This document shows, in pieces, positions 34,669 through 36,024 of a stretch of 36,024 nt of DNA. The notes below the pieces were generated by a model. The model ran no database searches, was not told the origin of the DNA, and saw nothing but the letters and a program-made list of their open reading frames with translations. Positions within the stretch are counted from its first letter, which is position 1; each line of letters begins with the position of its first letter. The DNA lies in assembly GCF_900176645.1 (NCBI RefSeq), contig NZ_FXAN01000080.1, positions 1 to 36,024 of the forward strand, in the 5' to 3' direction. Origin of the DNA: Burkholderia singularis (GTDB taxonomy: Bacteria; Pseudomonadota; Gammaproteobacteria; Burkholderiales; Burkholderiaceae). The translations under genes and the position numbers were made by a program.

Positions 34669-35538
34669 TCACTTCGTCGGCTCAACGCGATCGCCCTTAC
34701 GCTCACGAACGTAGTGCTCGGTCATGGCCAACGACTTATGCCCCAACTGCCGCTGCGCCACCCGAATATCACCAACAGCATCCGTCTTGTCAATCCCAGC
34801 TTTCGCCCGGAGGTCGCGAAATTGGAACAGATCCTTCGACACCCCGGCCAACTCGCGCGCACGATCGAACCTAAACCGGAGCGCGTCGGCCATCAATCGC
34901 CCGCCAGTTTCATTTATCACCAGTGCCGTACTAACAACCCTATATCCCCTCTTACGAGCACGGATTCGTTCTACGACATCGGCCAAACGGCCCGTAACCG
35001 AAATCCGTAGTCGCTTGCCACGCTTACCCTGCTCGACCCATAGTTCGCCATCCTTGATATCACGCTCATCGAATTTCAACGTGTCGGCCGGTCGCTGTCC
35101 GGTCAGATAGGCGAGATCCATCGCATCGCGCAACGGCTGATCGGCCACCTCCCACACCTTCTGGAACATGTCATCCTCAACGTACACGTTCCGACCTGTT
35201 TCCTTGTTCCGCCGTACTCCAGTGCTCGGATTGGTCGCATCAGTCAATCCATGCTCACGGGCGAAATTGAAGATGTGCGAAAACAAGGCGACCTCTCGGT
35301 TCGCTCGAACATGGCCGGCCTTCTCTGGCACTGGCTTACACCGCTCGACGTACCACGCCTTCGCCTGCTCCATCCGCCACGTCAGATACTGCCGAACATG
35401 CACCGGCCGGATATCGTTCAATAGCGCAGGAGGGTCATCAAAAAACTTAAACAGATTCTCCAACTCGACCAGGAGAGGTGGCCTCGCTCGTTCGGACAGT
35501 TTTCTGAGATTTTTAAGTGGAACGTCCGGGGCGATCAT
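34669..35538 (-). pseudogene. tyrosine integrase lacking its N-terminus
   Basis: A 289-codon frame from a Burkholderia-type island integrase. It starts inside the core-binding domain (ARPPLLVELENLFKFFDDPP, VRQYLTWRMEQ) and keeps the catalytic domain: R in YLTGQRPADTL, FQFRDLRAKAG (an HxLR-type motif with R at the His position, which I recall in such integrases), LGHKSLAMTEHYVR with the Tyr nucleophile. Full-length relatives have roughly 70-90 more residues with the arm-binding domain. The missing part is replaced by the IS3 transposase end at 35535, whose stop overlaps this ATG. The ATG is therefore probably accidental and the gene broken. It is probably the integrase of an older island. Confidence 0.78.
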
Positions 35539-36024
35539 GCTGCCGATTTAATCGCAGACAGCGTCGCGAAGTATGCCTCATCCGGCGTCTGATCCGCCAG
35601 GCTCGAATGAGGCCGTTTCCGGTTGTACAGGCTGATGTACTCGCTGATGGAGCGCCGAGCGTGGCTGACCGATTCGTACGCTTTCAGATAAACCTCCTCG
35701 TACTTGATGCTGCGCCATACTCGCTCGACGAACACGTTGTCGCGCCAGCTTCCCTTGCCGTCCATCGACAATCGGATGCCTCGACCCAGCACGGTCTCGG
35801 TGAAGGCGTTCGCCGTGAACTGGCTGCCCTGATCTGTGTTCACGATGTCGGGCTGCCCGTAGCGCGCGAACGCTTCCTCGAGCGCCTCGATGGCATGCAT
35901 CGCCTCCAGCGTGATTGCTACGCGCTGTGCGAGGATTTTGCGGCTCGCCCAGTCCACTACCGCCGTCAGGTACACGAAGCCGCGAGACATCGGAATGTAG
36001 GTCGTGTCCAGCGCCCACACCTGA
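35535..36024 (-). CDS. IS3-family transposase OrfB, C-terminal part (runs off the window)
   Basis: The visible 163 codons are the DDE integrase core of an IS3-family element: WALDTTYIPMSRGFVYLTAV (first Asp), NTDQGSQFTANAF (second Asp) and RDNVFVERVWRSIKYEEVYL (Glu), then YNRKRPHSSLADQTPDEAYF. All three catalytic acids are present and there is no internal stop, so the copy may be active. The frame is open to the window end, so the N-terminus, OrfA and the other IS end are not seen. The IS boundary should lie near its stop codon around 35530-35550; I could not fix the terminal repeat with only one end visible. Confidence 0.9.
   Translation of the reverse strand, partial: QVWALDTTYIPMSRGFVYLTAVVDWASRKILAQRVAITLEAMHAIEALEEAFARYGQPDIVNTDQGSQFTANAFTETVLGRGIRLSMDGKGSWRDNVFVERVWRSIKYEEVYLKAYESVSHARRSISEYISLYNRKRPHSSLADQTPDEAYFATLSAIKSAA

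Overview
The window looks like chromosome 1 of a Burkholderia of the pseudomallei group (B. pseudomallei, thailandensis or a close relative). The GC-rich core, the order fba-pyk-pgk, azlCD/ilvE, waaF, moaC, a PglL-type oligosaccharyltransferase beside a type IV pilin, sucCD and recA-recX, and the style of the integrases all fit. The species call is from protein recognition and cannot be verified here.

Bases 1-25,588 are conserved core. From the left: a poly-C run (probably an assembly artefact), the cut-off start of fba, then pyk and pgk (lower glycolysis, minus strand); azlC/azlD (branched-chain amino acid export) divergent from ilvE (branched-chain aminotransferase); a CHCC zinc-finger protein; waaF (LPS core heptosyltransferase); an NTF2-like protein, a YheT-like hydrolase and a conserved hypothetical in a tight row; a periplasmic M48 metalloprotease; moaC; pglL and pilA; a TerC-family membrane protein; sucC-sucD; recA-recX with a LexA box; an OmpR/TctE-like two-component pair; and an MHS-type MFS transporter. 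The 0.86 kb between recX and sucC carries an 8-bp tandem repeat likely to vary between strains.

Bases 25,589-32,938 are an AT-richer mobile island of about 7.3 kb in the 3' end of a tRNA gene with anticodon CAU. A 19-bp direct repeat of the tRNA 3' end marks both borders (25649-25667 and 32920-32938), and the tRNA's probable original terminator now lies just beyond the right border. The island carries a tyrosine integrase, a MobV-family relaxase with a plausible oriT just upstream, a large inverted repeat in an unexplained 0.8 kb intergenic region, an XRE regulator with a candidate operator, a lipoprotein, two small membrane proteins and an AbiJ-NTD4/HEPN-type abortive-infection protein. It reads as an integrative mobilizable element with a defence-like cargo.

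Bases 32,939-36,024 are a second accessory segment: an unrecognised gene tightly coupled to a PIN-domain nuclease, six 28-bp tandem units each with a perfect 18-bp palindrome, a tyrosine integrase lacking its N-terminus, and an IS3-family transposase running off the window. The IS probably cut the integrase, so this looks like the decayed remainder of an older island at the same tRNA.

The best candidates for something new are the HEPN protein with its adjacent membrane-protein gene, the PIN gene with its unknown partner, and the palindrome array beside that pair.
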